Assembly (NCBI RefSeq): GCF_029674545.1
Contig: NZ_CP121354.1
Span: 1,612,001-1,676,000, forward strand
DNA length: 64,000 nt
Origin: Mesorhizobium sp. WSM4904
GTDB lineage: Bacteria; Pseudomonadota; Alphaproteobacteria; Rhizobiales; Rhizobiaceae
Direction of reading: 5' to 3'
Shown here: positions 47,876-58,547 of the stretch, one piece after another
How positions within the stretch are numbered: position 1 is the first letter of the stretch
How the letters are laid out: the number at the start of each line of letters is the position of its first letter
Notes under the pieces: model-generated
The model's input: only the letters and a program-made list of their open reading frames with translations
Database searches by the model: none
Told to the model about the DNA's origin: nothing
Translations under genes and position numbers: made by a program

Positions 47876-47985
47876 CCCACCCTCCCCCCGTGGGGAGGGT
47901 CGCTGCGAAACAGCGGGGAGGGGGCGGCGCCAGACCCCACCCGGACCTTCGGTCCGACCTCCCCACAGGGCCTAGAAGGGGAGGT
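47876..47985. repeat. Palindromic G/C-tract repeat, family B-related
   Basis: Inverted CCCTCCCC / GGGGAGGG tracts surround CGCTGCGAAACAGCG and CGGACCTTCGGTCCG sub-hairpins. It lies between the TetR gene and the rpmE terminator and holds no gene. Confidence 0.7.
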
Positions 47986-48005
47986 AGGGGCAAGCGAATG
48001 CAACA

Positions 48006-48031
48006 AAAAACCCGCCTCGAGGCGGGTTTTT
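48006..48031. terminator. Bidirectional terminator at the rpmE 3' end
   Basis: AAAAACCCGCC, the loop bases TCGA (themselves self-complementary), and GGCGGGTTTTT form a fully symmetric hairpin. It is 26 bases after the rpmE stop on the minus strand and can also stop transcription from the TetR side. Confidence 0.92.
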
Positions 48032-48056
48032 GATCTGCGACAAAGCGGAGATGAGC

Positions 48057-48278
48057 TTAGAGGCCGAAACCTTCGAAGCGCTTCTTGAACTTGGACAGGC
48101 GGCCGCCGCGGTCGAGCAGGGTCTGCTGGCCGCCGGTCCAGGCCGGATGCGTGGTCGGGTCGATGTCGAGGTTCATCGTGTCACCTTCCTTGCCCCAGGT
48201 CGAACGGGTCAGGTATTCGGTGCCATCGGTCATGACGACCTTGATGGTGTGGTAGTCGGGATGGATATCGGCCTTCAT
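48057..48278 (-). CDS. rpmE: 50S ribosomal protein L31 (zinc-independent form)
   Basis: A 73-residue L31 (bL31) that bridges the ribosomal subunits. [22 protein letters not shown] and [25 protein letters not shown] are typical. The four zinc-binding cysteines found in E. coli L31 are absent, so this is the C-minus type that does not need zinc. It ends at a strong terminator. It is divergent from the ABC exporter gene, an arrangement common in rhizobia. Confidence 0.97.
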   Translation of the reverse strand: MKADIHPDYHTIKVVMTDGTEYLTRSTWGKEGDTMNLDIDPTTHPAWTGGQQTLLDRGGRLSKFKKRFEGFGL

Positions 48279-48484
48279 TGTCGTGTTTCCTGGCTGCTGG
48301 CGCTGGTGACGGGCCTATGGCCTGCGTCGATGCGCCCCCTTTCAAAACTCGAAGCCGCAGCTAATGAAAAGCCACGGCTTCTAAAACGGTCGGCGAGCCT
48401 ATACATCAGCCGGAATTGAATCACAAGGCCGCGGCAAGCGCATATATTGAAGCGATGGCCGGCAAGCGGCCAGAGGAAACGCTC

Positions 48485-50287
48485 ATGGCGGATATCGGTG
48501 TCAGTGGAGACGCGCGCAGGCGCTCGATCCGGCCGCTCAGAAGCCTTTTTCCCTACATCACCCGCTACCGGAAACTGGCGGTCGGCGCGATCATCTCGCT
48601 GATCGTGGCGGCGGCGACGACGCTGGCGCTGCCGATGGCCGTGCGGCGCATGATCGATCACGGCTTCCAGGCGGCCGGCTCCACCTTCATCGCCGAGTAT
48701 TTCGCCGCGCTGGTTCTGATGGCGGCGCTGCTCGCGGCAGCCTCGGCCAGCCGCTACTATTTCGTCATCACGCTCGGCGAGCGCGTCGTCGCCGACATCC
48801 GCCGCGACGTCTTTTCGCATCTCACGACGCTCTCGCCGGCCTTTTTCGATCGCGCGCAGTCCGGCGAGATCGTGTCGCGGCTTGCCGCCGACACAACGCA
48901 GGTGAAATCGGCGGTCGGCGCCACCGCCTCTGTCGCGCTGCGCAACCTCATCCTCGGCCTTGGCGCCGTGGCGATGATGGTCTTCACCAGCCCAAAACTT
49001 TCCGGCCTCGTCATCGCCGCCATTCCGCTGATCGTGCTGCCGCTGGTCGCCTTCGGCCGCTCGGTGCGGCGCAAGTCGCGCCTGGCGCAGGATACGCTGG
49101 CCGAAGCCACCGCCTATGCCAGCGAGCAAATCGGCGCCGTGCGCACGCTGCAGGCCTTCACCAACGAGAAGCTGGTCACCGGGCGCTTCTCGGCCGCCGT
49201 GGAGGCTGCCTTCGAGGCGGCGCGCACCTCGGTCTTCGCGCGCTCCTTCCTAACCTTCTTCGCCATCTTCATGATCTTTTCCTCGGTGGTGGCGGTGCTC
49301 TGGTTCGGCTCGCGCGACGTGCTTGCCGGCACGATGTCGGCCGGCACGCTCGGCCAGTTCCTGCTCTATTCGGTGTTCGCCGCCGGCGCGCTCGGCGCGC
49401 TGTCGGAGGTTTGGAGCGAGCTGTCGCAGGCGGCGGGCGCCGCCGAGCGGTTGACCGAGATCCTGGCCGAGAAGCCCGCCATCCAGTCGCCCGTCGATCC
49501 GCTGCCGCTGCCGGCCAAGGCCAAGGGCGCGATCAGCTTCGACGAGGTCTCCTTCTCCTATCCGGCGCGGCCGGACCGGGCAGCGGTGCATGGCCTGAGC
49601 TTCCAAGTGAAGCCGGGCGAAACGGTTGCGATCGTCGGACCGTCGGGCGCGGGAAAAAGCACCGTCTTCTCGCTGATCCTGCGCTTCTACGATCCCGAAA
49701 GCGGCCGCATCGTCATCGACGGCGTCGACGTGCGCGAGGCCGATCCGGCAGCAATCCGCGAGCGCATCGCCATCGTGCCGCAGGACGTCACCATCTTCGC
49801 GGCAAGTGCTGGCGACAATATCGGCTTCGGCCGGCCGGGCGCCGGCGACGCCGAGATCGAAGCGGCTGCGAAGGCCGCCCTTGCCGACGAATTCATCGGC
49901 AAGCTCGAAAAGGGCTATGACAGCCAGGTCGGCGAGCGCGGCGTGACCTTGTCGGGCGGCCAGCGCCAGCGCATCGCGATCGCCCGCGCCATCCTGCGCG
50001 ACGCGCCGATCCTCCTGCTCGACGAGGCGACCTCGGCGCTCGACGCCGAAAGCGAGACGCTGGTGCAGACGGCGCTCGAGCGGCTGATGCGCGGCCGCAC
50101 CACCATCGTCATCGCCCATCGGCTGGCGACGGTGCTCAAGGCCGATCGGATCCTCGTCATGGAAGGCGGACGCATCGTCGAGGAAGGCACGCACCAAAGC
50201 CTCGTCGCCAAGGGTGGCACCTATGCGCGGCTCGCCAAGCTGCAGTTCGAGACCGGGGCCAGCGCCTTCCGGGGCGCGGCGGAATAA
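48485..50287 (+). CDS. ABC exporter, fused permease and ATPase
   Basis: A 600-residue half-transporter of the MsbA/multidrug type. The six-helix membrane domain spans about residues 30-320. The ATPase domain has Walker [10 protein letters not shown] (near 385), signature LSGGQRQR, Walker [17 protein letters not shown] and H-loop IAHRLATV. It works as a dimer in the inner membrane, and the substrate (lipid, drug or peptide) cannot be told. ATG 48485 has GAGGA 8 bases upstream, whereas ATG 48455 and the TTG at 48416 lack this. Confidence 0.92.
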   Translation: MADIGVSGDARRRSIRPLRSLFPYITRYRKLAVGAIISLIVAAATTLALPMAVRRMIDHGFQAAGSTFIAEYFAALVLMAALLAAASASRYYFVITLGERVVADIRRDVFSHLTTLSPAFFDRAQSGEIVSRLAADTTQVKSAVGATASVALRNLILGLGAVAMMVFTSPKLSGLVIAAIPLIVLPLVAFGRSVRRKSRLAQDTLAEATAYASEQIGAVRTLQAFTNEKLVTGRFSAAVEAAFEAARTSVFARSFLTFFAIFMIFSSVVAVLWFGSRDVLAGTMSAGTLGQFLLYSVFAAGALGALSEVWSELSQAAGAAERLTEILAEKPAIQSPVDPLPLPAKAKGAISFDEVSFSYPARPDRAAVHGLSFQVKPGETVAIVGPSGAGKSTVFSLILRFYDPESGRIVIDGVDVREADPAAIRERIAIVPQDVTIFAASAGDNIGFGRPGAGDAEIEAAAKAALADEFIGKLEKGYDSQVGERGVTLSGGQRQRIAIARAILRDAPILLLDEATSALDAESETLVQTALERLMRGRTTIVIAHRLATVLKADRILVMEGGRIVEEGTHQSLVAKGGTYARLAKLQFETGASAFRGAAE

Positions 50288-50294
50288 AAGAGCG

Positions 50295-50726
50295 TCAGCC
50301 GGCTCGCCAATCCGCCAGCAGCACAACGCTGCCAAACTGCGCGGCCTTGGCAACGTGGCGCTGGTCAGCGGTGACAAAAGTGCCGCCGCGTTCAAGTGCC
50401 ATCGCGTGATAGATACTGTCAAAGAGAGTAGGATAACCGTTGCCGGGTGCGGCTGACGTCGCGATTTTTTCTGCTGTTGCCAAGTCCTGCGTGGTCGGTT
50501 CTTCGATCACCAGCCCCAGTTCCCGGAATTGATCGAAAAGCTGGCCAATCACGGTCAGCGGCAATTCGACATGCAAAGCGGCTGAAAGAGCCTCATACAA
50601 CACCACCGACGGAGCGAGAAAGCCCTGTCCCTGCTCCAGCATATGATCCACCAAGCTGCGCGCCGCCTCGCTGTCGTCTTCTTGCTTAAAAAGCTTCACG
50701 AAAACCGAGGCATCGACGACGATCAT
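50295..50726 (-). CDS. VapC-family PIN-domain toxin
   Basis: A 143-residue PIN ribonuclease. The four acidic metal ligands are in place: Asp5 ([11 protein letters not shown]), Glu45 (VVLYEAL), Asp103 ([11 protein letters not shown]) and Asp121 ([12 protein letters not shown]). VapC toxins cut tRNA or rRNA at specific sites, and the target here is unknown. It overlaps the antitoxin stop by four bases (ATGA). Its 3' end is 7 bases from the convergent ABC exporter stop. Confidence 0.9.
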   Translation of the reverse strand: MIVVDASVFVKLFKQEDDSEAARSLVDHMLEQGQGFLAPSVVLYEALSAALHVELPLTVIGQLFDQFRELGLVIEEPTTQDLATAEKIATSAAPGNGYPTLFDSIYHAMALERGGTFVTADQRHVAKAAQFGSVVLLADWRAG

Positions 50727-51004
50727 TCCTTACTGCCCCGGAGAACATCGAGTGGGCGGCCATCCCATTTCATGCGCTGGGCGCGCAGAAAATCGGTGGT
50801 ACTTTCGCTTTTCGGGCTGGAATTGCGCGGCAATTCATCCAGCATTCTTTTAAGACGGGTCACGGCAACTGCGCGCAATGCCTGATCGATTGCCTTTTCA
50901 ACGAAGCGCGACCTTTCGCTTTTCGGCACTTCGTCTTCAAGCCGGCTCTTTATGTCCGCGGCGATGGAAAAGGTGGCGCGTTCTTTCGAAGCTGAAACTC
51001 CCAC
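50723..51004 (-). CDS. VapB-like antitoxin
   Basis: A 93-residue protein with an N-terminal ribbon-helix-helix pattern (RATFSIAADIKSRLEDEVPKSERSRFVEKAIDQAL) and a flexible C-terminal part (SESTTDFLRAQRMKWDGRPLDVLRG) suited to blocking the PIN toxin. It starts with GTG 51004, with AAGGAG 6 bases upstream. The toxin start overlaps its end. The promoter upstream carries a palindrome, so the pair is probably self-repressed. Confidence 0.85.
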   Translation of the reverse strand: MGVSASKERATFSIAADIKSRLEDEVPKSERSRFVEKAIDQALRAVAVTRLKRMLDELPRNSSPKSESTTDFLRAQRMKWDGRPLDVLRGSKE

Positions 51005-51019
51005 GGTCTACTCCTTGTT

Positions 51020-51056
51020 CATACGAAGATGTATGCTTTCGGAGTATGAAAATCAA
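51020..51056 (-). promoter_or_regulatory. Promoter and operator of the vapBC module
   Basis: On the minus strand TTGATT (plus 51051-51056), 17 bases, and TACATC (plus 51028-51033) form a promoter. The inverted pair CATAC/GTATG (51020-51024 and 51031-51035) covers the -10, and a third GTATG lies at 51044-51048. Antitoxin binding here is inferred. Confidence 0.6.
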
Positions 51057-51071
51057 CTTCCGCTCTCGGCG

Positions 51072-52553
<1,482 letters not shown>

Positions 52554-52699
52554 GATGGATTCCGGCTCAAATTGGCTGGCGCGAAAAGATACCAACGCAT
52601 CGAGCTTGGCAACCCTGATCGGTCGGCGGCAGAGCCGCCGGTCTTGCCTCGGGACGGCGCTGCGTGATCAATGCCGGGAACAAACGACTGGAGAGGACA

Positions 52700-53053
52700 A
52701 TGGCCGGCAATATACTGACCGGGCTGGTGGCGCTGATCCACTGCTATATCGTCTATCTGGAGATGATGCTGTGGGACACGCCACGCGGCCACAAGGCGTT
52801 CAAGCTGACGCCTGAATTCGCCAGCGCATCCAAGGTGCTCGCCGCCAATCAGGGGCTCTACAACGGCTTTCTCGCGGCGGGCCTGATCTGGGGGCTCTAT
52901 CTCGGCGCCGACGGATTGCAGATCAAGATATTCTTCCTGCTTTGCGTCGCCATTGCCGGCCTCTACGGGGCGGCGACCGTCGGCCGGAAGATCCTGTTCA
53001 TCCAGACGGTGCCGGCGGTGCTTGCCATCATGGCGCTTTGGCTCGGCCTCTGA
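52700..53053 (+). CDS. DUF1304 membrane protein
   Basis: A 117-residue protein with four hydrophobic helices and the DUF1304 pattern (ALIHCYIVYLEMMLWDTPRGHKAF; ANQGLYNGFLAAGLIWG; LYGAATVGRKILFIQTVPAVLA). Its function is unknown. GAGAGGA lies just before ATG 52700, and the in-frame start 12 codons upstream lacks a ribosome site. It is followed by a set of hairpins that may act as a transcript end. Confidence 0.85.
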   Translation: MAGNILTGLVALIHCYIVYLEMMLWDTPRGHKAFKLTPEFASASKVLAANQGLYNGFLAAGLIWGLYLGADGLQIKIFFLLCVAIAGLYGAATVGRKILFIQTVPAVLAIMALWLGL

Positions 53054-53092
53054 TCAACTAAGGACGTGAGCGAAAAGGGCGCCCTCGGGCTA

Positions 53093-53260
53093 GAGCGCGT
53101 CGCCCTGAAACGGATTCAGGCGACGCGCTTCAAATCTTGTTTTGATGCATGTCGTCCGCCCAAGACCGCTGCGCGCTTTTGGGCGGACATGCATTGCAGC
53201 ATCTCTCCAAGAGATATGCGCAACGGCCCCAGGGCGCCGAAAGACGCGCGGGGCCGTTGC
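53093..53260. repeat. Cluster of three intergenic hairpins
   Basis: First: GCGCGTCGCC...TTCAGGCGACGCGC (53095-53128). Second: GCATGTCGTCCGCCCAA pairing with TTGGGCGGACATGC (about 53146-53194). Third: ACGGCCCC/GGGGCCGT (about 53223-53258). All lie between the DUF1304 stop and the 3' end of the convergent secreted-protein gene. None has a clear T-tract. Confidence 0.7.
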
Positions 53261-53285
53261 GACAAAGTTCCTGCAATGGACGGGT

Positions 53286-53678
53286 TCACCCGTTCGGATA
53301 ATATCCGGCGTCTGCGCCGTTGCCGATGAGGAAGTTGCTGCCCGTGGCATTGCGCAGGCTCTGGCTCACATCATCGAGTTGTGCCACCAGCTGCTGGTAC
53401 TCTGCCGCCGGTATCGAGCCATGTCCCTCGGCAGCCTCTCTTTGCGCGACCCGGCTGATGTGGACAGCCTGCCGGTGAAGGTCGCGGGCCTCGTCCGACT
53501 TGATCTTATCCGCCTGCCGCGCGGCCGTGATGCCTTGATCCACGCTCTGCGCCTGGTCGATCAGGCCTGCCGTGCGCGGGGTGTAGAAGCCGGCCGATGC
53601 GGCGTAGGCGCCGGCAAACGGAACGGCGACGAGAAGCGCGGCGAGCGCCGCGGTCCTGGGTATCTTGAAAGAGCGCAT
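53286..53678 (-). CDS. Small secreted protein of unknown function
   Basis: A 130-residue protein with a signal peptide (about 1-26, TAALAALLVAVPFAGAYA). The mature part is polar and helical (SVDQGITAARQADKIKSDEARDLHRQAVHISRVAQREAAEGHGSIPAAEYQQLVAQLDDVSQSL), without cysteines. No family was recognised. ATG 53678 is placed before the signal peptide and follows GGGAGA, and the longer frame upstream is spurious. It is the nearest minus-strand gene downstream of the MotA/MotB-like pair but has its own 256-base upstream region. Confidence 0.75.
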   Translation of the reverse strand: MRSFKIPRTAALAALLVAVPFAGAYAASAGFYTPRTAGLIDQAQSVDQGITAARQADKIKSDEARDLHRQAVHISRVAQREAAEGHGSIPAAEYQQLVAQLDDVSQSLRNATGSNFLIGNGADAGYYPNG

Positions 53679-53934
53679 GGCTGCGTCTCCCTCTTGCTGG
53701 GGAAGGCAGCGCCGGAACGACCTGCCTTCCGACCCGGGCCGTCCGGTTCCGTCGCGTCGCGATGTGGGAGGCACCGCCGGCGGTCCCCGGCCCATGTAGA
53801 TTACCTAGGCACGGCACCCCGCCAAGTGGAATTAAAAAACGGTAATGTTTCGCGGCCTTGTCACGCGTGCGTCGGGCCCTAAAACGCGGCTGCACGATCA
53901 AGCCGCACGCGCGGAAGGGCTTTCCGGCAACCGC

Positions 53935-54963
53935 TCAGCGTTCGGTGAGCTTCAGCTCGATACGGCGGTTCTTGCTGCGTGCCTCGTCCGTATCGGAGGG
54001 ATCGAGCGGCTGGAATTCGCCGAAGCCGGCGGCGACCAGCCGGTTGGCCGGCACGCCGTTCTCGATCAGGAACTTCACCACCGAGGTCGCGCGCGCCGTC
54101 GAAAGCTCCCAGTTGTCGTGATAACGGCCGGTGCCGGACAGCGGCTTGTTGTCGGTATGGCCGTCGACGCGCAGCACCCAGCTGATCTCGGGCGGGATTT
54201 CCTTCTGCAGTTCGATGATGGCGTCGGCGAGCTTCTTCATCTCGACCTTGCCGGCATCGTTGATCACGTCGGAGCCGGTGGGAAACAGCACCTCCGACTG
54301 GAAGACGAAGCGGTCGCCGACGATGCGGATGTTCTCGCGGTCGGCGAGGATCTCGCGCAGCCGGCCGAAGAAATCGGAGCGGTAACGGTTGAGTTCCTGG
54401 ACACGCTGCGCAAGCGCCACGTTCAGGCGGCGGCCGAGATCGGCGATCTTGGTGTTGGATTCGCGGTCGCGCTGCTCGGAGACGTTGAGTGCGTCCTCGA
54501 GCGCCGCGATCTGCTTGCGAAGTGCTGCGATCTGCTGGTTGAGGATCTCGACTTGGCTCAGCGCCTGCTGGCTGATCTGGCGCTGGTTGCTGAGCTCGCC
54601 GGACAATGCTTCCGCGCGCTTGTTAGCGGCGTCACCGGCACCGGCGCCTTGGTCCAGCAATTGCTGAAGCCGGCTCTTTTCGGCTTCCGCCGCCGACAGC
54701 GAGGCCTGCAGGTTGGCGAGCGTGTCTTCCTTGTCCTGGCTGTTCGAGCGCTCCAGCGCGAGCAGCTGCGTCAGCTCGTTGATCTGCGAGTTGAGGCGGT
54801 TGAGCACCGTGTCCTTGCCGGAAATCTCGCGACTGAGCAGGAACTGCGCCAGCACGAACACCGTGAGCAGGAACATGATCGCCAGCAGCAGCGTCGACAG
54901 CGCGTCGACGAAACCCGGCCAATAGTCGATGCGGCGATCGGCGCGCCGTCTTGCCAGCGCCAC
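53935..54963 (-). CDS. MotB/OmpA-like peptidoglycan-binding stator protein
   Basis: A 342-residue protein with one N-terminal membrane helix (about 17-43) carrying Asp20 in PGFVDALSTLL, at the position of the proton-binding Asp of MotB. A long coiled coil follows (about 50-185). The C-terminal OmpA/MotB domain has DGHTDNKPLSGTGRYHDNWELSTARA and SKNRRIEL. The coiled coil is longer than in flagellar MotB, and no flagellar genes are near, so a non-flagellar ion-driven complex is likely. It starts 1 base after the MotA-like gene ends. Confidence 0.87.
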   Translation of the reverse strand: MALARRRADRRIDYWPGFVDALSTLLLAIMFLLTVFVLAQFLLSREISGKDTVLNRLNSQINELTQLLALERSNSQDKEDTLANLQASLSAAEAEKSRLQQLLDQGAGAGDAANKRAEALSGELSNQRQISQQALSQVEILNQQIAALRKQIAALEDALNVSEQRDRESNTKIADLGRRLNVALAQRVQELNRYRSDFFGRLREILADRENIRIVGDRFVFQSEVLFPTGSDVINDAGKVEMKKLADAIIELQKEIPPEISWVLRVDGHTDNKPLSGTGRYHDNWELSTARATSVVKFLIENGVPANRLVAAGFGEFQPLDPSDTDEARSKNRRIELKLTER

Positions 54964-54964
54964 G

Positions 54965-55984
54965 TCAGTGGACCCCTTGCTTCTTCAGCGCGTCGGCGAT
55001 CTTTTCCAGCGTGTTACGCATGGCCTTCTGCTCGTCGGACTGCGCCTCGACCCAGTCGCGCATGATCTGCTGCTCGGAGCGCATGTTCTTGACCAGGCCG
55101 GAAATGCCGTCGGCGAGGTTGGCCATGGCGGTGGCGACGCGCGGGTTGGAGCCGCCGCCGTTCTCCTGCAGGCTGCGCAGCCTTTCCGACAGCAGCCTGA
55201 TTTCTTCCGACGGCTCGGCGCGGGCCTGATCGGAGACGACGATGTCGGACGACAGGTCGGTGACCGAGGACAGCCAGTTCTCGAGCTCGGTGTAGAAGCG
55301 GGTCTGGGCGCGGCCGGCCTGCAGGTCGAGGAAGCCGAGCACCAGCGAGCCGGAGAGGCCGAACAACGAGGACGAGAAGGCCGTGCCCATGCCCGCAAGC
55401 GGCGCCGACAAACCCTGCTTCAGCGCATCGAGAACGGCGGCGGCGTCGCCGCTGCCGGGATCGAGCGCTTCGATGGTTTCGCGGATCGAGGCAATCGTGT
55501 TGAGCAGGCCCCAGAAGGTGCCGAGCAGGCCGAGGAACACCAACAGGCCGACGAGATAGCGCGAGGTGTCGCGGCTTTCGTCGAGGCGGGTGGCGATGGA
55601 ATCGAGCATCGTGCGCATCGAGCTCGTCGAGAAGGCGATCGTCGACGAACGGCCGATCATCGCTTTCATCGGCGCCAAAAGCACCGGCTCGGTGGTCTCG
55701 GAGCCGGCGCGGAAAGAATTGACCCAGCGCACTTCACGGAACAGCCGGCCGACCTGGACGAAGGCAAGCAGAATGCCGACGGCAAGCACGCCGATGATCA
55801 GGCCGTTGAGGCCGGGATTGCTGGAGAAGGCGGTCGAGATCTGGCGGGTGAGGATGGCGGCGATAAAGGCGACGATGATCAGGAAGATCACCATGGTGAG
55901 CAGGAAGACCTGCGGGCTCGATAGCTTGTGCGGATCGTAGACCAGGACATCCGAGCGCCTGCCGAAGGATCTGAGAAAAGCCAT
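54965..55984 (-). CDS. MotA/TolQ/ExbB-type channel protein with long C-terminal tail
   Basis: A 339-residue membrane protein. Hydrophobic helices lie at about 28-48 and 60-80, and at about 145-165 and 190-220 (YLVGLLVFLGLLGTFWGLLNTI; LSAPLAGMGTAFSSSLFGLSGSLVLGFLDL). The last two match the MotA/TolQ/ExbB core. A polar tail of about 120 residues follows. With the MotB-like partner it should form a proton-driven stator. ATG 55984 is taken as start, because the longer frame upstream overlaps a repeat and the hemolysin III gene. Confidence 0.87.
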   Translation of the reverse strand: MAFLRSFGRRSDVLVYDPHKLSSPQVFLLTMVIFLIIVAFIAAILTRQISTAFSSNPGLNGLIIGVLAVGILLAFVQVGRLFREVRWVNSFRAGSETTEPVLLAPMKAMIGRSSTIAFSTSSMRTMLDSIATRLDESRDTSRYLVGLLVFLGLLGTFWGLLNTIASIRETIEALDPGSGDAAAVLDALKQGLSAPLAGMGTAFSSSLFGLSGSLVLGFLDLQAGRAQTRFYTELENWLSSVTDLSSDIVVSDQARAEPSEEIRLLSERLRSLQENGGGSNPRVATAMANLADGISGLVKNMRSEQQIMRDWVEAQSDEQKAMRNTLEKIADALKKQGVH

Positions 55985-56089
55985 CCGTGCCCCGTTTCCG
56001 ATGCCACCGCCGCGAATTTGCGCGACTCTAAACGGAATTGTGACCAAATTGAATGGCGCTTTGCAATATCGCCGTCGCCGCCTCGTTTT

Positions 56090-56163
56090 GGAGCAATTCC
56101 GGACGAAAGGCCACGGCGAACGCGCCGGACCTAACCGCTTCACGCTTTTCCTGGAATTGCTCT
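56090..56163. repeat. Palindromic repeat, family C
   Basis: GAGCAATTCCGGACG and TTTTCCTGGAATTGCTC are inverted arms around about 40 bases. The unit is the same as those at 13684-13846 and 40862-40912. It lies between the MotA-like and hemolysin III genes, ending just before the stop of the latter. Confidence 0.75.
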
Positions 56164-56168
56164 TGGTC

Positions 56169-56861
56169 TCAGAACCGGCTGATGACCAGGCAGTCGACCA
56201 TGGCGGCCAGATGCAGCCCGGCGCCAGTGACGACGAAGCCGTGCCAGACGGCATTGTGGAAGCGCAGGCCCTTCCAGGCGAAGAAGACGACGCCCAGGGA
56301 ATAGACGATGCCGCCGGCGACCAGCAGCACGATGGAGGCTGTCGGCAGCGTCGCGACCAGCGGCCCGGCGAGCACGACGCCGCTCCAGCCGATGGCGAGA
56401 TAGAAGACGATCGCCAGCCGGTCGTAGCGGCCGGGCAGGAACATCTTGATCGCGATGCCCATCGCCGCCGCGGCCCAGACAACGACGATCATCGGAAGGA
56501 CCAGCGACGAGGCTTTGAGCTGGGCGAGGAAGGGCGTGTAGGTGGCGGCGATCAAAAGATAGATCGCGGCGTGATCGAAGCGGCGCAATATCCATTTCGC
56601 CGGCCACGATATCGGCCACAGATTGTAGGCCAGCGATACCGAAAGCACGGTGAGCAGGGACACCACGTAGAAGATCGCGGCGACATATTCCCCAGGACCT
56701 GAGTGAAAGGCGGCTAAAGCCAGGAAGGCTGAGCCGGCGGCGATCGCCAGCACGATGCCGACGGCATGGACGATGCCGTCGGCGATCATCTCGGCGCGCG
56801 AGTAGTGCCAGCGGCCCACGAAGGGGATTTCGATCTGGGTTTGTGGCCGCGCGTCGTTCAT
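56169..56861 (-). CDS. Hemolysin III family protein (PAQR-like)
   Basis: A 230-residue membrane protein of the hemolysin III/YqfA/PAQR superfamily with seven helices. It shows the conserved histidine pattern: EMIADGIVHAVGIVLAI, FDHAAIYLLIAATYTPF, and HNAVWHGFVVTGAGLHLAAM. Family members are membrane hydrolase-like proteins involved in lipid homeostasis, and hemolysis is not implied. It is upstream of the MotA-like gene on the same strand, separated by a repeat. Confidence 0.92.
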   Translation of the reverse strand: MNDARPQTQIEIPFVGRWHYSRAEMIADGIVHAVGIVLAIAAGSAFLALAAFHSGPGEYVAAIFYVVSLLTVLSVSLAYNLWPISWPAKWILRRFDHAAIYLLIAATYTPFLAQLKASSLVLPMIVVVWAAAAMGIAIKMFLPGRYDRLAIVFYLAIGWSGVVLAGPLVATLPTASIVLLVAGGIVYSLGVVFFAWKGLRFHNAVWHGFVVTGAGLHLAAMVDCLVISRF

Positions 56862-57025
56862 GAATGATCCCGGAGCCCCTCATCTGGGCGATCGCGGATC
56901 AGTATTTCAACGTTCGGTGGCGGTTTTGCGACTACTGCGCCGCGCGTCGTTTCGACGCGCAAAGGACGCTGTAGCACCTGATTTCGAACGCAGGCGCTTC
57001 GCCGCGCAGCGCCTTTCGCCACCCG

Positions 57026-57826
57026 TCAACGGGACGGGAGCGGCTTCTTCACCGTCTTGAGCAGAGCGCGCTGGATGAGCTCGTTGCCGGCGACGATTCC
57101 GCCGGTGTCGAGCATGTCCTGTCCGCCGTCCATGTCGGAGACGAACCCGCCTGCCTCGCGCACCAGCAGCATGCCGGCGGCAATGTCCCAGGACGAGAGG
57201 CCGGTCTCCCAGAAGCCGTCCATGCGGCCGGCCGCGACATAGGCGAGGTCGAGCGCGGCCGAGCCGAGCCGGCGGACGCCGGAGACTTCGGCCATGACGT
57301 TGCGCAGCTCAATCAGGAAATTGCCGTGCTGGCCGCGCCCGAGATGCGGCACGCCGCAGCCGATCACGGCATCGGTGAGCTTGGCGCGCCCGGCGACGCG
57401 CAGCCGGCGGTCGTTCATGAAGGCGCCGCCGCCGCGCTCGGCGGTATAGAGCTCGTCCATCGCCGGATTGTAGACGACGCCGGCGACGATCTGGCCCTGG
57501 CGCTCCAGCGCGATCGACACCGAGAAAAGCGGGATGCCGTGCAGGAAATTGGTGGTGCCGTCGAGCGGGTCGACGATCCAGCGATGCTGGCCGTCCTCGC
57601 CTTCGACGGCGCCGCGCTCCTCCATCAGGAAGGCATAGCCCGGCCTTGCTTTGGACAGCTCGGCAAAGACGATCTCTTCCGCCTTGCGGTCGGCCTGGCT
57701 GACATAGTCGCCCGGTCCCTTCATCGAGACCTGCAGGTTCTGCACCTCGCCGAAATCACGCGACAGGGACCGGCCGGCCTTCATCGCGGCCTGGACCATG
57801 ACATTGAGGAGAGCGGAACGCGCCAT
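57026..57826 (-). CDS. suhB: Inositol-1-monophosphatase family protein
   Basis: A 266-residue magnesium-dependent phosphatase. Motifs are EERGAVEGEDGQHRWIVDPLDGTTNFLHGIP (metal site) and SSWDIAAGMLLVREAGG. SuhB-type enzymes hydrolyse inositol phosphates and, in E. coli, also join the ribosomal RNA antitermination complex. The N-terminus MARSALLNVMVQAAMKAGRSL is typical of the rhizobial enzyme. It follows efp on the same strand, 25 bases apart, and the pair is probably one transcript. Confidence 0.94.
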   Translation of the reverse strand: MARSALLNVMVQAAMKAGRSLSRDFGEVQNLQVSMKGPGDYVSQADRKAEEIVFAELSKARPGYAFLMEERGAVEGEDGQHRWIVDPLDGTTNFLHGIPLFSVSIALERQGQIVAGVVYNPAMDELYTAERGGGAFMNDRRLRVAGRAKLTDAVIGCGVPHLGRGQHGNFLIELRNVMAEVSGVRRLGSAALDLAYVAAGRMDGFWETGLSSWDIAAGMLLVREAGGFVSDMDGGQDMLDTGGIVAGNELIQRALLKTVKKPLPSR

Positions 57827-57851
57827 TCTTTATCTTCCTGTATTGACCGTT

Positions 57852-58418
57852 TTACTCTGCGCGGCGCACGTAAGTGATTTCGTTGGTGTCGACGATGATG
57901 CGCTCGCCGGCCGAGATGAAAGGCGGCACCAGCACGCGAACGCCGTTTTCCAGCACCGCCGGCTTGTAGGAGGAGGCAGCCGTCTGGCCCTTCACCACCG
58001 GGTCGGCTTCGGTGATGGTTAGCGTCACCTGGTCGGGTAGCGAGATGCCGATCGGCCGTTCCTCATAGAGCTGCACCGTCACCATCATTCCGTCCTGCAG
58101 GAAGGCGGCACGCTCGCCGACGAAATCCTTCGCCAGTTCGAGCTGCTCGTAGCTCTCGGTGTCCATGAACACCAGCGCGTCGCCCTGCTCGTAGAGGAAG
58201 GAGAAATCCTTCAGATCGAGCCGGATCTGCTCGACGGTCTCGGCCGAGCGGAAGCGCTCGTTGAGCTTGGTGCCGTTGATCAGGTTCTTCAGCTCGACCT
58301 GGTTGTAGGCGCCGCCCTTGCCCGGCTTGACGGTGTTGGTCTTGACCGCGACCCACAGGCCGCCATCGTGCTCGATGACATAGCCGGGACGGATTTCGCT
58401 GCCACTGATCTTGGCCAT
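57852..58418 (-). CDS. efp: Translation elongation factor P
   Basis: EF-P rescues ribosomes stalled on polyproline stretches. The 188-residue, three-domain protein has the loop KPGKGGA with Lys34, the residue that is beta-lysylated by EpmA/EpmB in many bacteria. The ending [29 protein letters not shown] is typical. ATG 58418 ([12 protein letters not shown]) is the conserved start, and the frame 27 codons upstream is spurious. Proline-rich proteins such as the Sel1-repeat product encoded just upstream may be among its clients. Confidence 0.97.
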   Translation of the reverse strand: MAKISGSEIRPGYVIEHDGGLWVAVKTNTVKPGKGGAYNQVELKNLINGTKLNERFRSAETVEQIRLDLKDFSFLYEQGDALVFMDTESYEQLELAKDFVGERAAFLQDGMMVTVQLYEERPIGISLPDQVTLTITEADPVVKGQTAASSYKPAVLENGVRVLVPPFISAGERIIVDTNEITYVRRAE

Positions 58419-58547
58419 GATGAACTGATCCGGAATGAGATTTTTTCGCGCGGAGCGCGCTTTGGCGCCTCCAAGACCACAAATCGTCCGGAGAGGCAAG
58501 GGAGAGCGGAAAGCAGGGGCACGGAGCCGGCTGCGGCGATGAAGGCC

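Noticed and set aside
53935..55984. Zorya-type anti-phage defence (ZorA/ZorB are MotA/MotB-like)
   Set aside because: No zorC, zorD or zorE-like gene adjoins. The neighbours are a hemolysin III family gene and a small secreted protein gene, and the pair is not in a defence context.
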